Shown: positions 1 through 9,072, numbered from the stretch's first letter. The stretch is DNA of 64,000 nucleotides from Caulobacter segnis ATCC 21756 (GCF_000092285.1 NC_014100.1:3286001-3350000), one strand, 5' to 3'. The notes: generated by a model not told the origin, from the letters alone. Numbers and translations: made by a program.

Positions 1-1
1 G

Positions 2-433
2 CAGGGCGCTGGCCATCTCGTCACGGTCTGCAGCATGACCTCGTTCCTGCCGTTCCCCGGCGTGGCCATCTACGGCGCCTCCAAGCACGCCCTGCGCGCC
101 TTCCACCACGGCATGGCCATCGAGGAGCGCCATAGCGGCGTCGACTTCACCATCGTCCATCCCACGGCCACCGAAACGCCGATGCTGGACCAGGAGGCGG
201 CCGATCCGGACGCTGTCATGTGCTTTGTCGCACCGAGCGTCTCGGCCGAGACCGTCGCCGACACGGTGATCAAGGCCATCAAGCGCAAGGCGATCGAAGT
301 CTGCATGCCGCAGGCCGGCTCCGGAACGGTCAAGGCGCTGGGCGTCGATCCGAAAAAGCTACGCGCCTATGCCGATCACCTCGAAGCCATGGGCAAGGAC
401 GGGCTGGCCAAGCGCCAATCGTCCGCGGCCTGA
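2..433 (+). CDS. SDR-family oxidoreductase, 5'-truncated
   Basis: The reading frame is open from the window edge, so only the C-terminal ~143 residues are present. It begins in the catalytic core: the strand ending VTVCS, then the active-site motif YGASK (Tyr-x-x-x-Lys), as in classical short-chain dehydrogenases that use NAD(P)(H). The Rossmann glycine motif lies outside the window. The stop is followed 45 nt later by a class II aldolase on the same strand, suggesting one operon for a hydroxy/oxo substrate. The substrate cannot be read from the sequence. Confidence 0.85.
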   Translation, partial: QGAGHLVTVCSMTSFLPFPGVAIYGASKHALRAFHHGMAIEERHSGVDFTIVHPTATETPMLDQEAADPDAVMCFVAPSVSAETVADTVIKAIKRKAIEVCMPQAGSGTVKALGVDPKKLRAYADHLEAMGKDGLAKRQSSAA

Positions 434-478
434 CGCCGCCTTTGGCCGCCGGGCGCGGCCCTCTTCAAGGAGTTACCG

Positions 479-1246
479 ATGTCTGCTGCATCCAAAAGCG
501 CCGGCGACATGACGCCGGAGGAATGGGCCGTGCGGGTTGACCTCGCCGCGGCCTATCGGCTCGTGGCCCTTAACGGCTGGGACGACCTGATCTTCACTCA
601 CCTCTCCGCCAAGGTTCCCGGCGGGGACCACCACTTCCTGATCAACCCCTATGATCGGATGTTCGAGGAGATCACCGCCTCGAGCCTGGTGAAGATCGAC
701 CTGGATGGCAACCCGATCGAAGCCACCAAGGCCCCGGTCAACGCCGCCGGCTTCACCATCCATTCGGCCATTCACATGGCCCGCGACGACGCCAACGCGG
801 TGCTGCACCTGCACACCCCGCACGGCCAGGCCGTGTCGGCCATGAGCGAAGGCCTCCTGCCCCATACGCAGACGGCGATGATCGCCGGCCACGACATCGC
901 TTTCCATGAGTACGAGGGCGTCGCGACGGACCTGGACGAGCGTGAGCGGCTGGTCGCCGATCTTGGCGACAAGTCGGTGATGCTGCTGCGCAACCACGGC
1001 ACCCTGACGACGGGATCCACGATCGCCCAAGCCTATCTTCGCATGTACTTCCTTGAGCGCGCCTGCGAAGCCCAGGTGATGATGCTGACGGCCGGCCGGG
1101 CCAATCTGCATGCGCCGCCCGCCGGTGTGGCCGAGAAGGTTCGCGCCCAGTCCACCGGGCCGGGGATGTCGGTGGTCTCCGATCGCCTGGCTTGGCCCGC
1201 GCTGCTGCGCAAGCTCGATCGCCTGGACCCCAGCTACAAGACCTAA
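479..1246 (+). CDS. Class II aldolase/adducin family protein
   Basis: A 255-residue protein of the class II aldolase/adducin fold, which uses a divalent metal held by histidines for aldol cleavage or decarboxylation. Visible metal-site elements are HLHTPHG near residue 113 and the downstream NHGTL near residue 180. Length fits the family (220-260). The start has an AAGGAG ribosome site 7 nt upstream. It follows the truncated SDR by 45 nt and is closed by a strong hairpin terminator, so the two probably form the end of an operon. Aldolase activity itself is inferred; some family members are decarboxylases or epimerases. Confidence 0.85.
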   Translation: MSAASKSAGDMTPEEWAVRVDLAAAYRLVALNGWDDLIFTHLSAKVPGGDHHFLINPYDRMFEEITASSLVKIDLDGNPIEATKAPVNAAGFTIHSAIHMARDDANAVLHLHTPHGQAVSAMSEGLLPHTQTAMIAGHDIAFHEYEGVATDLDERERLVADLGDKSVMLLRNHGTLTTGSTIAQAYLRMYFLERACEAQVMMLTAGRANLHAPPAGVAEKVRAQSTGPGMSVVSDRLAWPALLRKLDRLDPSYKT

Positions 1247-1289
1247 CCTCGGGAAGCCTTCTTCCTGCCTGCCTCCCATGAGGATAGAG

Positions 1290-1321
1290 GCCGCGCCAGC
1301 CGAAAAGCTGGCGCGGCTTTT
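1290..1321 (+). terminator. Rho-independent terminator after the aldolase
   Basis: A perfect 11-bp GC-rich stem (GCCGCGCCAGC / GCTGGCGCGGC) with loop CGAAAA and a TTTT tract lies 43 nt past the aldolase stop. Confidence 0.85.
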
Positions 1322-1330
1322 CCATGGGCC

Positions 1331-1369
1331 AAAGAAAAGGGCCGATCCCGCGGCGGAAGCGGGATCGGC
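1331..1369 (-). terminator. Rho-independent terminator for the TonB receptor
   Basis: An 11-bp stem GCCGATCCCGC / GCGGGATCGGC, followed on the minus strand by CCTTTTCTTT. It lies just beyond the receptor stop at 1411 and faces the plus-strand terminator of the aldolase. Confidence 0.8.
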
Positions 1370-1410
1370 CAGTGACGCCCCTTTATGGCAAGGGGGCGCG
1401 GAGCGCTTGA

Positions 1411-3678
1411 TCAGTAGTGGTAGCGGAGGAAGACGCCGAACGTGCGGGGCGGCGCATAGCTCAGCATGTCATAGCCAAGACCCGCGATCGGCGAGATCTC
1501 GACCAGCACCGCCTTGTCCGTGAGGTTCTTGGCCCAGAGGCCCGCTTCGAGATGCTCGTCGGGCGAGCGCCAGGCCAGTTGCCCATTGAGCTGGAACACC
1601 GCTGGCGACGACAGCCGTTCGGTTTCACTGGGATCGAAGAAGATCCTTGTCCGATACGACGCATCGAGCGAGGGCTCGATCGAGGCGCCTGACGCCAGTT
1701 CGACCTTGTACTTGGCCGAGAGGCTGGCGTTGAACTTCGGAGCCTCCGGCATCTGATTGCCCGAATAGTCGCCGCCTTCGGACTTGTAGTCCTTGTACTT
1801 GGCGTGCAGCAGCGCCAGGCCGCCGGTAAGGGTCAGGTTGCGGATCGGGACGGCGGTAATCTCGGCCTCGCCGCCATAGACCCGGGCGGAACCGGCGTTG
1901 TCGAGGATCTGCACGGTGCGAGCCCCGCGAACCACGAAGGCGAAGGCCTGCAGATCCTTGTAGTCATAGTAGAAGGCCGAGAGGCTCAGGCGCAGGCGGC
2001 GATCGAACAGACTGCTCTTGGAGCCGACCTCATAGGCGTCGACCGTCTCGTTGCCATAGGGGGCCAACTGGTCGGCATAGCTCTCGCGGTCGGCCTGGCC
2101 GCCGAAGAAGCCACCGCTTTTGAAGCCGCGATTATAGGTGGCGTAGATGTTGGACTCGTCGGTGAGATCGTAACGCAGACCCAGCCGCCCCGAGAACGCC
2201 CCGAAAGTCTTGCGCTGGGCGTAGGGCGGCACGAGGTCAAACGCCTCCTCGGCGGTCTCGTGATAGTCGAAGGTCTTCTTGTCAGCCGAATAGCGAAGGC
2301 CGACGGTCGCCGTCAGCTTGTCGGTCAGACTATAGTCCGCCTGGCCGAACAGGGCGTAGGTGTCGGTGTTCTGGGTATAGGCGTAGCGCAGGAAGACGAC
2401 GCTGTTGTCGACGCTGACGCCGGTCGGATTGCTCGGCGAGGTGAAGAACGGTCGGAAGTCGCGCAGGACGTCGAAAGTGCTGTTGTTCTTCAGCTCGTCA
2501 CGCATGTAGTAGGCGCCAAGCACCCACTTGAGCTTCCCGACATCCGCCTGCAGCCGCAGTTCTTGCGACCATTCCTTCTGGTAAGCGATGAAGTGGTTAT
2601 GGAGGATGTCGGCGGGACTGGTGTCACTGTTCTCGTCGATGTTCCGCCTGACGTTCTGGAACGCCGAGATCGAGACGAGTTCGACACCGTCAAAATGGTG
2701 GGTGTAGTTGAGGGATGTCGAATAATAGTCGACGCGGTCCTTGCCCTGGACGTCGGCGGCGACGCGATAGGGATCGGCGCTCGGATCGGCATAGCCGCTG
2801 ATGTCGGTGCACGCCCCGCTATAATAGTATCCCGGTTTGCACAGGCCATCAGCCCCGGTGGCCGCCGCCGTTGCCGGAAACAGAGGACGCTGCTTGGCCT
2901 GGCGGGCGCCGCCGCGATTGGCGTAGCGCGTCACCGACAGCAAGGCCTCGTCCCTGTCCGATGGGGTGAACAGCAACGACCCGCGGATCGCGCCGCGATT
3001 GGCGTTGTTCACATGATCGCCGGTCACCGTATTGAGCGTCGCGCCGTCGTCGCGCAGGTATTGGCCGGCTAGTCGGAAGGCCAGCTTGTCCTCGATCAGC
3101 GGGCCGCTGACCGCCCCGTTGACCGTCAGGGACTTGAAGCGGCCGTATTCCACCGAGCCTTCGGCGCTGGGCCTCCAGGTCGGGCGATTGCTCGTAATGC
3201 TGATCGCGCCGCCGGTGGTGTTCTTGCCGTAGAGCGTGCCCTGCGGCCCGCGGAGAACCTCGATCTGACCCAGGTCGAAGAACGAACTGAGGGTGGCGAA
3301 CGGCGATCCGATATAGACCCCGTCCACATAGACCCCGACCGCGCTGGCGGTGGTCGGATTGAAGTCGCTCAAGCCCACGCCGCGGATGAACATCTTCGGA
3401 TTGGCAGCCGCGTCGCCGCCGGAAATACGGACATTGGGCGCGGCGTTGTTCAGGTCGGACAGAACCGCCAACCGCTTGTCGGCGATGGCTTGGGAGGTGA
3501 AGGCCGTCACCGCCACCGGCACGTCCATGAGGTTTTCGGACCGCTTGTTGGCCGTGACCACGACCTCCTCGACGGTCGAGGCCGTGTCCTTCGGCGCGGC
3601 GGTCTGGGCCTGCGCCGCGACGGCGGACATCAGGGCGGCGCCGCAGGCCGACGCCATGCACCAGCGCTTGTCGATCAT
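1411..3678 (-). CDS. TonB-dependent outer-membrane receptor
   Basis: A 755-residue TonB-dependent receptor for import across the outer membrane. It has a signal peptide (MIDKRW through AAQAQ), a TonB box-like EEVVVTA, a plug domain (VPVAVTAF through the IEVLRGPQGTLYGKN motif) and a 22-strand-type barrel ending in an aromatic (RYHY). The start at 3678 was chosen because it begins the signal peptide and has GGGGATA upstream; the reading frame itself continues 68 codons further without plausible protein. It sits downstream of the dimethylformamidase-like gene and MFS carrier on the same strand. The 246-nt gap in front holds two operator-like palindromes. The ligand is unknown; the context suggests an organic catabolic substrate rather than iron. 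Confidence 0.92.
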   Translation of the reverse strand: MIDKRWCMASACGAALMSAVAAQAQTAAPKDTASTVEEVVVTANKRSENLMDVPVAVTAFTSQAIADKRLAVLSDLNNAAPNVRISGGDAAANPKMFIRGVGLSDFNPTTASAVGVYVDGVYIGSPFATLSSFFDLGQIEVLRGPQGTLYGKNTTGGAISITSNRPTWRPSAEGSVEYGRFKSLTVNGAVSGPLIEDKLAFRLAGQYLRDDGATLNTVTGDHVNNANRGAIRGSLLFTPSDRDEALLSVTRYANRGGARQAKQRPLFPATAAATGADGLCKPGYYYSGACTDISGYADPSADPYRVAADVQGKDRVDYYSTSLNYTHHFDGVELVSISAFQNVRRNIDENSDTSPADILHNHFIAYQKEWSQELRLQADVGKLKWVLGAYYMRDELKNNSTFDVLRDFRPFFTSPSNPTGVSVDNSVVFLRYAYTQNTDTYALFGQADYSLTDKLTATVGLRYSADKKTFDYHETAEEAFDLVPPYAQRKTFGAFSGRLGLRYDLTDESNIYATYNRGFKSGGFFGGQADRESYADQLAPYGNETVDAYEVGSKSSLFDRRLRLSLSAFYYDYKDLQAFAFVVRGARTVQILDNAGSARVYGGEAEITAVPIRNLTLTGGLALLHAKYKDYKSEGGDYSGNQMPEAPKFNASLSAKYKVELASGASIEPSLDASYRTRIFFDPSETERLSSPAVFQLNGQLAWRSPDEHLEAGLWAKNLTDKAVLVEISPIAGLGYDMLSYAPPRTFGVFLRYHY

Positions 3679-3738
3679 AGGATATCCCCTTTTTCTGGTT
3701 TGCGTTTCCTCAAGCATCAAGCTAGCGAAAACTATATC

Positions 3739-3754
3739 CATTGCAATGGCTACC
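3739..3754. promoter_or_regulatory. Degenerate operator-like site before the TonB receptor
   Basis: Read on the minus strand, GGTAG-CCATTG-CAATG resembles the TATAG-N6-CTATA motif found at 3899, 7435 and 8378, including the TTG at the end of the spacer. It overlaps a perfect 12-bp palindrome CCATTGCAATGG at 3738-3749. It lies about 60-75 nt upstream of the receptor start, a normal operator position. Confidence 0.4.
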
Positions 3755-3898
3755 CATGGTGGCGCCGGGCGCGGACGTCTTATTGCAGGACCACGAAGCA
3801 GCAGCGCCTTCAGGCTATTACAAGGCTCACCTCGAGATAGCCGCGACCGCGCCCGCGGTATGAAATGGGCGGAGATGCGCAAAACCCTGGCCGTTTTA

Positions 3899-3914
3899 TA
3901 TAGTCTTTGCTATA
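3899..3914. promoter_or_regulatory. Operator-like palindrome TATAG-N6-CTATA (copy A)
   Basis: TATAGTCTTTGCTATA is a perfect 5-bp inverted repeat with a 6-nt spacer, in an AT-rich stretch just past the dimethylformamidase-like stop codon and about 220 nt before the TonB receptor start. The same motif flanks the TetR gene (7435, 8378). Confidence 0.6.
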
Positions 3915-3924
3915 GTAATTGGCG

Positions 3925-6126
3925 CTACGCGCCACTAAGGCCGCGGACCACATTTTCGAGGATGCGCGACACCGGCCCCTCGAACCCCTGCCCGTTCCAC
4001 AGGCTTCCGCAGAAGGTGATCGAACCGGTCGAGAAGATACCCCCGCCCGCGGGCGTCTCGACATAGACCATGTCCGCGCGCACCAGGCGCTCGGGGCTTT
4101 CGCCGGTCATGGTCAGGGACTCGGTCAGCATCTCCTCGTGGACCACGCCGAAGCTCTTGGGCGGATCCTCAGAACTGGCCAGGATGTGCACCACGCCGGG
4201 CGCGCCGAGTGCGGGATCGGCGCGATCGAGCTCGAACCCCGCCGCGCCGCCGCCCGACAGGCCATAGTCACCGAATGTCTCCTGATCGACGCCGTCGAGG
4301 ATCCAGCCGCCCGGCCCCGAACGCGCGCCCGGCGCGATCCGGTAATGGGTGCTCTCAAACGGACCTTGGGCTGAAAATCCGATGCCGACCAAGGCCTGCG
4401 GCGTGCGCCCGTTGCGCCGCCATATGCCGCCGAGCCGACCGTCCAGCTGATGATAGTATTCACCGGGTTCAGCCGCCCAGGTCCGGATACCGCCTTCGGC
4501 CCGGCGCACCTCGATCATCTCCGGATGCTGCGCCTGACGCGCGATGCGCCAGTAAAAGCCGTTGCCGCCAAGATAGGCCAGGTTGCCGCCCTGTCCGACA
4601 TAGGCGCCGAGCGCGTCGAGGGTTCCAGTGGTGTGGTACTCTGGGTGGCTGCCCGTCAGAACCAGATCGTAGTCGGCGATCAGCGAAACGCCCTCGTCGT
4701 CGAGATCCTCGTCGGTCACGACGTCGAACGGAATCTGCTTGTCTTCAAGCCACGCCAGCAGATGGGTGTCGGCCGGATAGTGACGCAGGCCAGAGCCCCG
4801 TGCGTCCTCCTCGAAGATGAAGCCTGGCCGCATGGTCAGGAGTGGCCTCAGGCGAGAGCTGAGGGCGACCCCGCTGCCGTCGGCGTGCCAGTTGTAGGTC
4901 GATCGCCCATAGGACCCGTACTTGACGGCGCAGTAGGGCGACGCGCCCCAGGCCGCGCCGCGCGCCTGGGTGCTTTCCAGGCGGTTGGCGAAGTAACAGT
5001 TGCCGTAGGCTTGATAGGTGAAGGTCGGGGCCAGGAAGCAGACCTTCCGGCGCGGACCGCCTTGTTTGGGCTTCACGTAGAACGGCGGCCAATCCTCGCC
5101 GGCCGCCGTCGTCAGGTGCAACGCATAGGCGCCGCTCTTCAGATCGTCCGGAACCTCGAAGCTGAACGAGGGCTCCCAGTCGCAGGAGCCAAAGTCGTCT
5201 TCATGAAAGTGAATGGCCGCGTAGTCGCGCGGGGCGTGACGCCAGGATTGTTCCTCCCCCGTCCACGTGGCGCCCTTGACGCCCCGGGTCGGCCAATGGC
5301 GCAGGACGCCTTCACGCGCTTGCGGGCCGACCGGCGCCACGCTCTGGGTGTCGATCCCTCGCGAAAAATCCCAGCCCGCGATCAAGCCTACCGGATCGTC
5401 GATGCCGTCCGGCGAGCAATAGACGCCTTCGCGGACGGCTGGAGCCTCGATTTTTCCGGTAAAGCAGGTCCCCGCTGGCGAGGCGGCGTCCGCCGCCACC
5501 GTCAAGCGCCCGCCCGACGGCGCGCGAAAGCCGGCGACGTCGAAGGCCTGCGCCCTCACCGATCCCCCCAGCGGCTGACAGCCAAGGACGATCTTGTCGC
5601 AGCGCGCGCTGTGGCTGAGCCATACCCGATGCCAGACGCCCGCCTGCATCGGCGCGGCAAGATCATGGACCTGCCCGCAGTCCGCATCGGCGACAAGCCC
5701 TCGAACGCCGGTCGCGGTCACCGACAGCGTAATGCGCGAGGCGCCATCATCCTGGGAGATCACCGCCCCTTGGTGCGGCGGCGTCGCAAACCAGATGAGC
5801 GCGGTCCAGGTCACGGCCTCACGGCCCCGGAGATCGGGTCCGTGGGCGATGTCGGCGAATGACCCCACATCCAGAGGCTGGCGCTTGCCCGTCATTTTGA
5901 GGGCGAAGCATGCGGACAGATCCTCGAACACCATGCCTGGGCCAGCGGGATTGGGGTCTCCGCTGATCACGCGAACCAAGCGGGCCTCGAAGGCCGCGCC
6001 GTCGGCGACGCTGACGTAGGCCTGCAAGGTTTCGCCCGGGCGGGCGGAGAGCCGATCGAAATAGCCGGTGATCGGCATCTCCTCGGTCTTGAGCAGAGGG
6101 ATGCGCAGATGCGAATGCAACGTCAT
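3925..6126 (-). CDS. N,N-dimethylformamidase large-subunit-like protein
   Basis: A 733-residue protein resembling the beta (large) subunit of N,N-dimethylformamidase, a non-haem iron amidohydrolase of about 760 residues. The N-terminal half looks like a beta-sandwich of concanavalin/LamG type (ALIWFATPPHQGAVISQD onward). The C-terminal half carries the family's conserved blocks: TFTYQAYGNCYFANR, YGSYGRSTYNWH, a glutamine-amidotransferase-like LVLTGSHPEYHTTG, and NLAYLGGNGFYWRI. The known enzyme binds iron through two Tyr and one Glu; Tyr-rich candidates are present but I do not assign them. No small subunit gene is next to it, so the substrate may be a different amide. The start at 6126 has AAGG upstream; a second ATG lies 16 codons in. 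It lies 22 nt after the MFS gene, so they are probably cotranscribed. Confidence 0.75.
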   Translation of the reverse strand: MTLHSHLRIPLLKTEEMPITGYFDRLSARPGETLQAYVSVADGAAFEARLVRVISGDPNPAGPGMVFEDLSACFALKMTGKRQPLDVGSFADIAHGPDLRGREAVTWTALIWFATPPHQGAVISQDDGASRITLSVTATGVRGLVADADCGQVHDLAAPMQAGVWHRVWLSHSARCDKIVLGCQPLGGSVRAQAFDVAGFRAPSGGRLTVAADAASPAGTCFTGKIEAPAVREGVYCSPDGIDDPVGLIAGWDFSRGIDTQSVAPVGPQAREGVLRHWPTRGVKGATWTGEEQSWRHAPRDYAAIHFHEDDFGSCDWEPSFSFEVPDDLKSGAYALHLTTAAGEDWPPFYVKPKQGGPRRKVCFLAPTFTYQAYGNCYFANRLESTQARGAAWGASPYCAVKYGSYGRSTYNWHADGSGVALSSRLRPLLTMRPGFIFEEDARGSGLRHYPADTHLLAWLEDKQIPFDVVTDEDLDDEGVSLIADYDLVLTGSHPEYHTTGTLDALGAYVGQGGNLAYLGGNGFYWRIARQAQHPEMIEVRRAEGGIRTWAAEPGEYYHQLDGRLGGIWRRNGRTPQALVGIGFSAQGPFESTHYRIAPGARSGPGGWILDGVDQETFGDYGLSGGGAAGFELDRADPALGAPGVVHILASSEDPPKSFGVVHEEMLTESLTMTGESPERLVRADMVYVETPAGGGIFSTGSITFCGSLWNGQGFEGPVSRILENVVRGLSGA

Positions 6127-6147
6127 GCCGGACCTTGAGAAGCCAAA

Positions 6148-7380
6148 CTAAGAGAGATCGGACGAAGACATCAGCCCTAGAGGCGACGTCGAAAGACGCT
6201 GGATGTGGAGCACCGTGACGATCAGCAGGGCCAGGGCCAGGCAGGCTCCCGCGGCCAGCAGCCCGCCCCGCGCCTCGGCTTCGGTGACCCACAGGGAACA
6301 GAGCACCGGGCCCGCCGCCGCCCCCAAGGCCTGGACTGTCGGCACCAGAGCCGCGGCGCGCCGCGTCGGGTCGGACTCGATGACGAGCGGCATCTGGAAG
6401 GGCATGAAGAAGCCCCAGAAAAAGCCATGCAGGCTCGCGAGGACCATGAACACGGGAGCGGCCGGCAGCTTCCAGATCCACACCAGGACCACGGCGAACG
6501 CCGCCACGCTGGTCAGGCAGGCCGAGTAGTAGGAGAGCCGCTTGGCCACGAGCGCGGCGACACCCGAGCCCAGGATCGACAGCGCCAGGCTCAAGGACAC
6601 GGCCCCACCGACCGCACCTGGCGTCATTTTCGCCTGGCCGGCCAGTTGCGGCAGATAGGCGAAGAAACCGATGAAGAAGGCGTAGGTGAGAAAGACCGCC
6701 GCTAGGCTTGCAATGGCGCGCGCGCCATGGCCGCGGGCGCCGCCGGTCTCGGTTTCCCCCTCCGTTGGCAGCGGCGCCGCTGCTCTGGGCAACGCAAAGG
6801 CCGCGAGCGCGCCGATCAAGGCTACCGCGGCGGCGGCCGCAAAGCCGCCGTTGGCGCCGAACCGATCCATCAGGGTCGCCGGCAAGATCGCCGCGAAGCT
6901 CACCTGCAGGAGTCCTTGGGCCACCAGGAAGACGCCGGCCCAACGCGCCGGAGTGGAGGCGCGCGTGATCATCAACATCGTCAGCCAGACCAGGACGCCT
7001 TCCACAAGACCGGCGGCGGCGCGATCGGCCAGCACCAGAGGACCGGAGGCGTGCAACATGGCCGCATTGAGGATCGCCAGGGTCAGGCCAGCCAGCAGGC
7101 CTTTCAAAGGGAGCTTGTCGGGCCTGATGACCGCGCCCGACAGCACCACGCCGAGCGCGAGGGTCAGGAACTCCACGGTGAAGGACCAGCCCACCAGGCC
7201 GGCCGTCAAGCGCCGCTCGGCGACGAGCGCGTCTAGCAGGATGGGCTGCACGCCCGCGAACATCAGGGCGACCGTGCCGACGGTCAGGTAGGCTGCGATC
7301 TGCGGACCGCTTGGCGGACGGCCAATCCAATGGTCGTCATCAGCCGCCTCTTGCGCGCGATCCAGCAGCCGCATGCCCAT
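6148..7380 (-). CDS. MFS transporter
   Basis: A 410-residue integral membrane protein with about 12 hydrophobic segments, of the major facilitator superfamily. The N-terminal half begins IAAYLTVGTVALMFAG and the two halves are joined by a charged central loop near residue 200 (PTEGETETGGARGHG). The ATG at 7380 is preferred over the in-frame TTG two codons earlier because GGGAG sits 8 nt upstream of the ATG. It begins the minus-strand operon with the dimethylformamidase-like gene. It is divergent from the TetR gene, with the operator-like palindrome at 7435 in between. It likely carries the cluster's substrate or product. Confidence 0.85.
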   Translation of the reverse strand: MGMRLLDRAQEAADDDHWIGRPPSGPQIAAYLTVGTVALMFAGVQPILLDALVAERRLTAGLVGWSFTVEFLTLALGVVLSGAVIRPDKLPLKGLLAGLTLAILNAAMLHASGPLVLADRAAAGLVEGVLVWLTMLMITRASTPARWAGVFLVAQGLLQVSFAAILPATLMDRFGANGGFAAAAAVALIGALAAFALPRAAAPLPTEGETETGGARGHGARAIASLAAVFLTYAFFIGFFAYLPQLAGQAKMTPGAVGGAVSLSLALSILGSGVAALVAKRLSYYSACLTSVAAFAVVLVWIWKLPAAPVFMVLASLHGFFWGFFMPFQMPLVIESDPTRRAAALVPTVQALGAAAGPVLCSLWVTEAEARGGLLAAGACLALALLIVTVLHIQRLSTSPLGLMSSSDLS

Positions 7381-7434
7381 CCGCAAATCTCCCGGAGCCG
7401 CCGGGCGGCGTCATGGCCGCCCTGCTGAATTGAA

Positions 7435-7450
7435 TGTAGCTTTTGCTATA
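7435..7450. promoter_or_regulatory. Operator-like palindrome (copy B), MFS/TetR intergenic
   Basis: TGTAGCTTTTGCTATA has the TRTAG-N6-CTATA layout with one mismatch in the left arm. It is placed 55 nt upstream of the MFS start and 135 nt upstream of the TetR start, where one repressor could control both divergent genes. Confidence 0.6.
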
Positions 7451-7584
7451 TTTTGATATATGTCAACGCGCCCCAGGATGGGTGGCCGCTCCCGGCGCCT
7501 CATTGGTGGGCGATCCAGGACGACAACGCCTACGCGTTGACCGGCGCGCCCTTGTACGGGGTGTTGCAGGCGACTACTCTGCCC

Positions 7585-8367
7585 ATGCGTGCTTCAAGCG
7601 CGCTGACAAACGCATCCTCACCCAACTTCGCGAGCGCTGTGACCCTCATCAAATCCGAAAGCGACGCCGCAGCGCGCCCGTCGAGGGCGCCGCGAAAGAA
7701 ATCGGCTTCCGCGACCGACGCCGCGCCGGCCGAGCGCGGCAAGCCCAGAGATCCCCCAACGGCGGGCAAGCCGCTGCAGACCTATGAGCGACTGATCGCC
7801 GCCACGGGCGAGCTTCTCGGGGAAATCGGATTTGAGCGCCTGACGACCAACGCGATCTGCGCGCGCGCCAACTTGTCGCCGCCGGCCTTCTATCACTACT
7901 TCGACGATAAGTACGACATCCTCGAAGTGCTGGCGCGCCGCCTGCTCAAGCGCCAGAACGACGCCTACGCCGCCTGGCTTTTCAAGGGCGGCGCATGGGC
8001 CAATCCCGATAAAGCCATCGAAGCCTTGGAAGAGTGGTTCGCCATCGCCACCCAAATTCTCGAGAGCGAGCCGGGCGCGTTCTGGACGATGCGGGCGCTA
8101 AGAGCCTTGCCCAACCTGGCTCACGTCCGCCTGGAGTCCCAGCGGCAAAGCGCCGACCAGATGTTCGAGTTCTACCGCCGCCTTTTCCCCGCGGTCGATC
8201 CGGACACGCTGTGGTGCCGGCTTCGCATCCGGTCCGAATTCGGCTGGGCGGTCGACGAACTGGCGCTTGAGGAAGACCGCATCCCCCGGCCGATCCTCCT
8301 GCGAGAAGCCGCGCGGCTTCTGACCCGCTCGCTCGACGACGACCATCGCGCCAAGCCTAGCGCGTAG
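7585..8367 (+). CDS. TetR/AcrR-family transcriptional regulator
   Basis: A TetR-family repressor. After a basic, Ala/Pro-rich tail of about 50 residues, the DNA-binding domain reads TYERLIAATGELLGEIG, then the helix-turn-helix LTTNAICARANLSPPAFYHYF, the family signature. The C-terminal ligand domain is unassigned. The frame is open from 7453; I chose ATG 7585, but no good ribosome site decides it, and the first 30-40 residues are uncertain. It is divergent from the MFS operon and followed by RidA, ferredoxin and VOC genes. The palindromes at 7435 and 8378 flank it exactly, pointing to autoregulation plus control of both sides. Confidence 0.85.
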   Translation: MRASSALTNASSPNFASAVTLIKSESDAAARPSRAPRKKSASATDAAPAERGKPRDPPTAGKPLQTYERLIAATGELLGEIGFERLTTNAICARANLSPPAFYHYFDDKYDILEVLARRLLKRQNDAYAAWLFKGGAWANPDKAIEALEEWFAIATQILESEPGAFWTMRALRALPNLAHVRLESQRQSADQMFEFYRRLFPAVDPDTLWCRLRIRSEFGWAVDELALEEDRIPRPILLREAARLLTRSLDDDHRAKPSA

Positions 8368-8377
8368 ACCTACAGAA

Positions 8378-8393
8378 TATAGTTATTGCTATA
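8378..8393. promoter_or_regulatory. Operator-like palindrome TATAG-N6-CTATA (copy C)
   Basis: TATAGTTATTGCTATA is a perfect 5-bp inverted repeat with a 6-nt spacer, 11 nt past the TetR stop and about 110 nt before the RidA start. It probably controls the RidA-ferredoxin-VOC operon. Confidence 0.6.
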
Positions 8394-8501
8394 TCAAAAA
8401 TCGCGCCGTATTCAGATCTAGGCCCACGCGGCCCTGATTGAGCGGCGCGGTTGCCGTTCAATCAGGGCGTGGCCAGAGACCGTCACCTTGAGCGAGCGAC
8501 C

Positions 8502-8987
8502 ATGACCGCAAACGCCTCCCCCCCTCGCCTCGATGCGAAGGCGCGCTTGGCCGCGCTCGGATTGCAACTGCCCAAGCCTCCGGCCGCTGTCGGCAACTTC
8601 TCCGCGGCCGTCCGCGATGGGCGCCTCCTCTATCTGTCGGGGCAGGGCCCCGTACACGCCGAAGGCGTGCACACGGGTAAGGTGGGCGCGGAGGTTTCGC
8701 TCGAAGAGGCCTATCAGCACGCCCGGCTGACGACGCTCAATCTTCTGGCGGTGATCGAGGAGGCCGTTGGGCTCGCCAAGGTCAGTAAGGTCGTCAAGGT
8801 GCTGGGCATGGTCAACGCCGCGCCTGACTTCATCGCCCATCCGGCGGTGATCAACGGCTGTTCGGACCTGCTTATTGAGGTGTTCGGACCCGAAGTCGGC
8901 GCTCATGCGCGATCGGCGGTCGGGATGGGGTCCCTGCCCTACCAGATCACGGTCGAGATCGAGATGATCGTCGCGGTCGAAGACTGA
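8502..8987 (+). CDS. RidA (YjgF/YER057c/UK114) family protein
   Basis: A 161-residue RidA-like protein. The family forms trimers that hydrolyse reactive enamines/imines or act in specific catabolic steps. The core has YLSGQGPV, then QHARLTTLNLLAVIEEAVGL, and ends with ITVEIEMIVAVED. It is longer than canonical RidA (about 130) because of an N-terminal extension (ARLAALGLQLPKPPAAVGNF), typical of the subgroup found in catabolic clusters. ATG 8502 has GAGCGA upstream. It is first in a row with ferredoxin (85-nt gap) and VOC protein (16-nt gap). Confidence 0.88.
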   Translation: MTANASPPRLDAKARLAALGLQLPKPPAAVGNFSAAVRDGRLLYLSGQGPVHAEGVHTGKVGAEVSLEEAYQHARLTTLNLLAVIEEAVGLAKVSKVVKVLGMVNAAPDFIAHPAVINGCSDLLIEVFGPEVGAHARSAVGMGSLPYQITVEIEMIVAVED

Positions 8988-9072
8988 CCATCGGCGCAAC
9001 GCGACCCGCGCAGGCGCCCGACCGCTCCAACCTGATCCCGAAGAGGGTCGCCGACCGTCGGCGACGAGCATC

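Noticed and set aside
473..1279. 268-codon minus-strand open frame opposite the class II aldolase
   Set aside because: It is an antisense shadow in a GC-rich gene; the plus-strand protein has clear family motifs.
1804..3072. 422-codon plus-strand frame inside the TonB receptor
   Set aside because: The translation is low-complexity Gly/Ala/Val/Arg-rich with no motif; the opposite strand encodes a full receptor.
4450..5862. 470-codon plus-strand frame opposite the dimethylformamidase-like gene
   Set aside because: No domain is recognisable; the minus-strand protein shows conserved blocks throughout.
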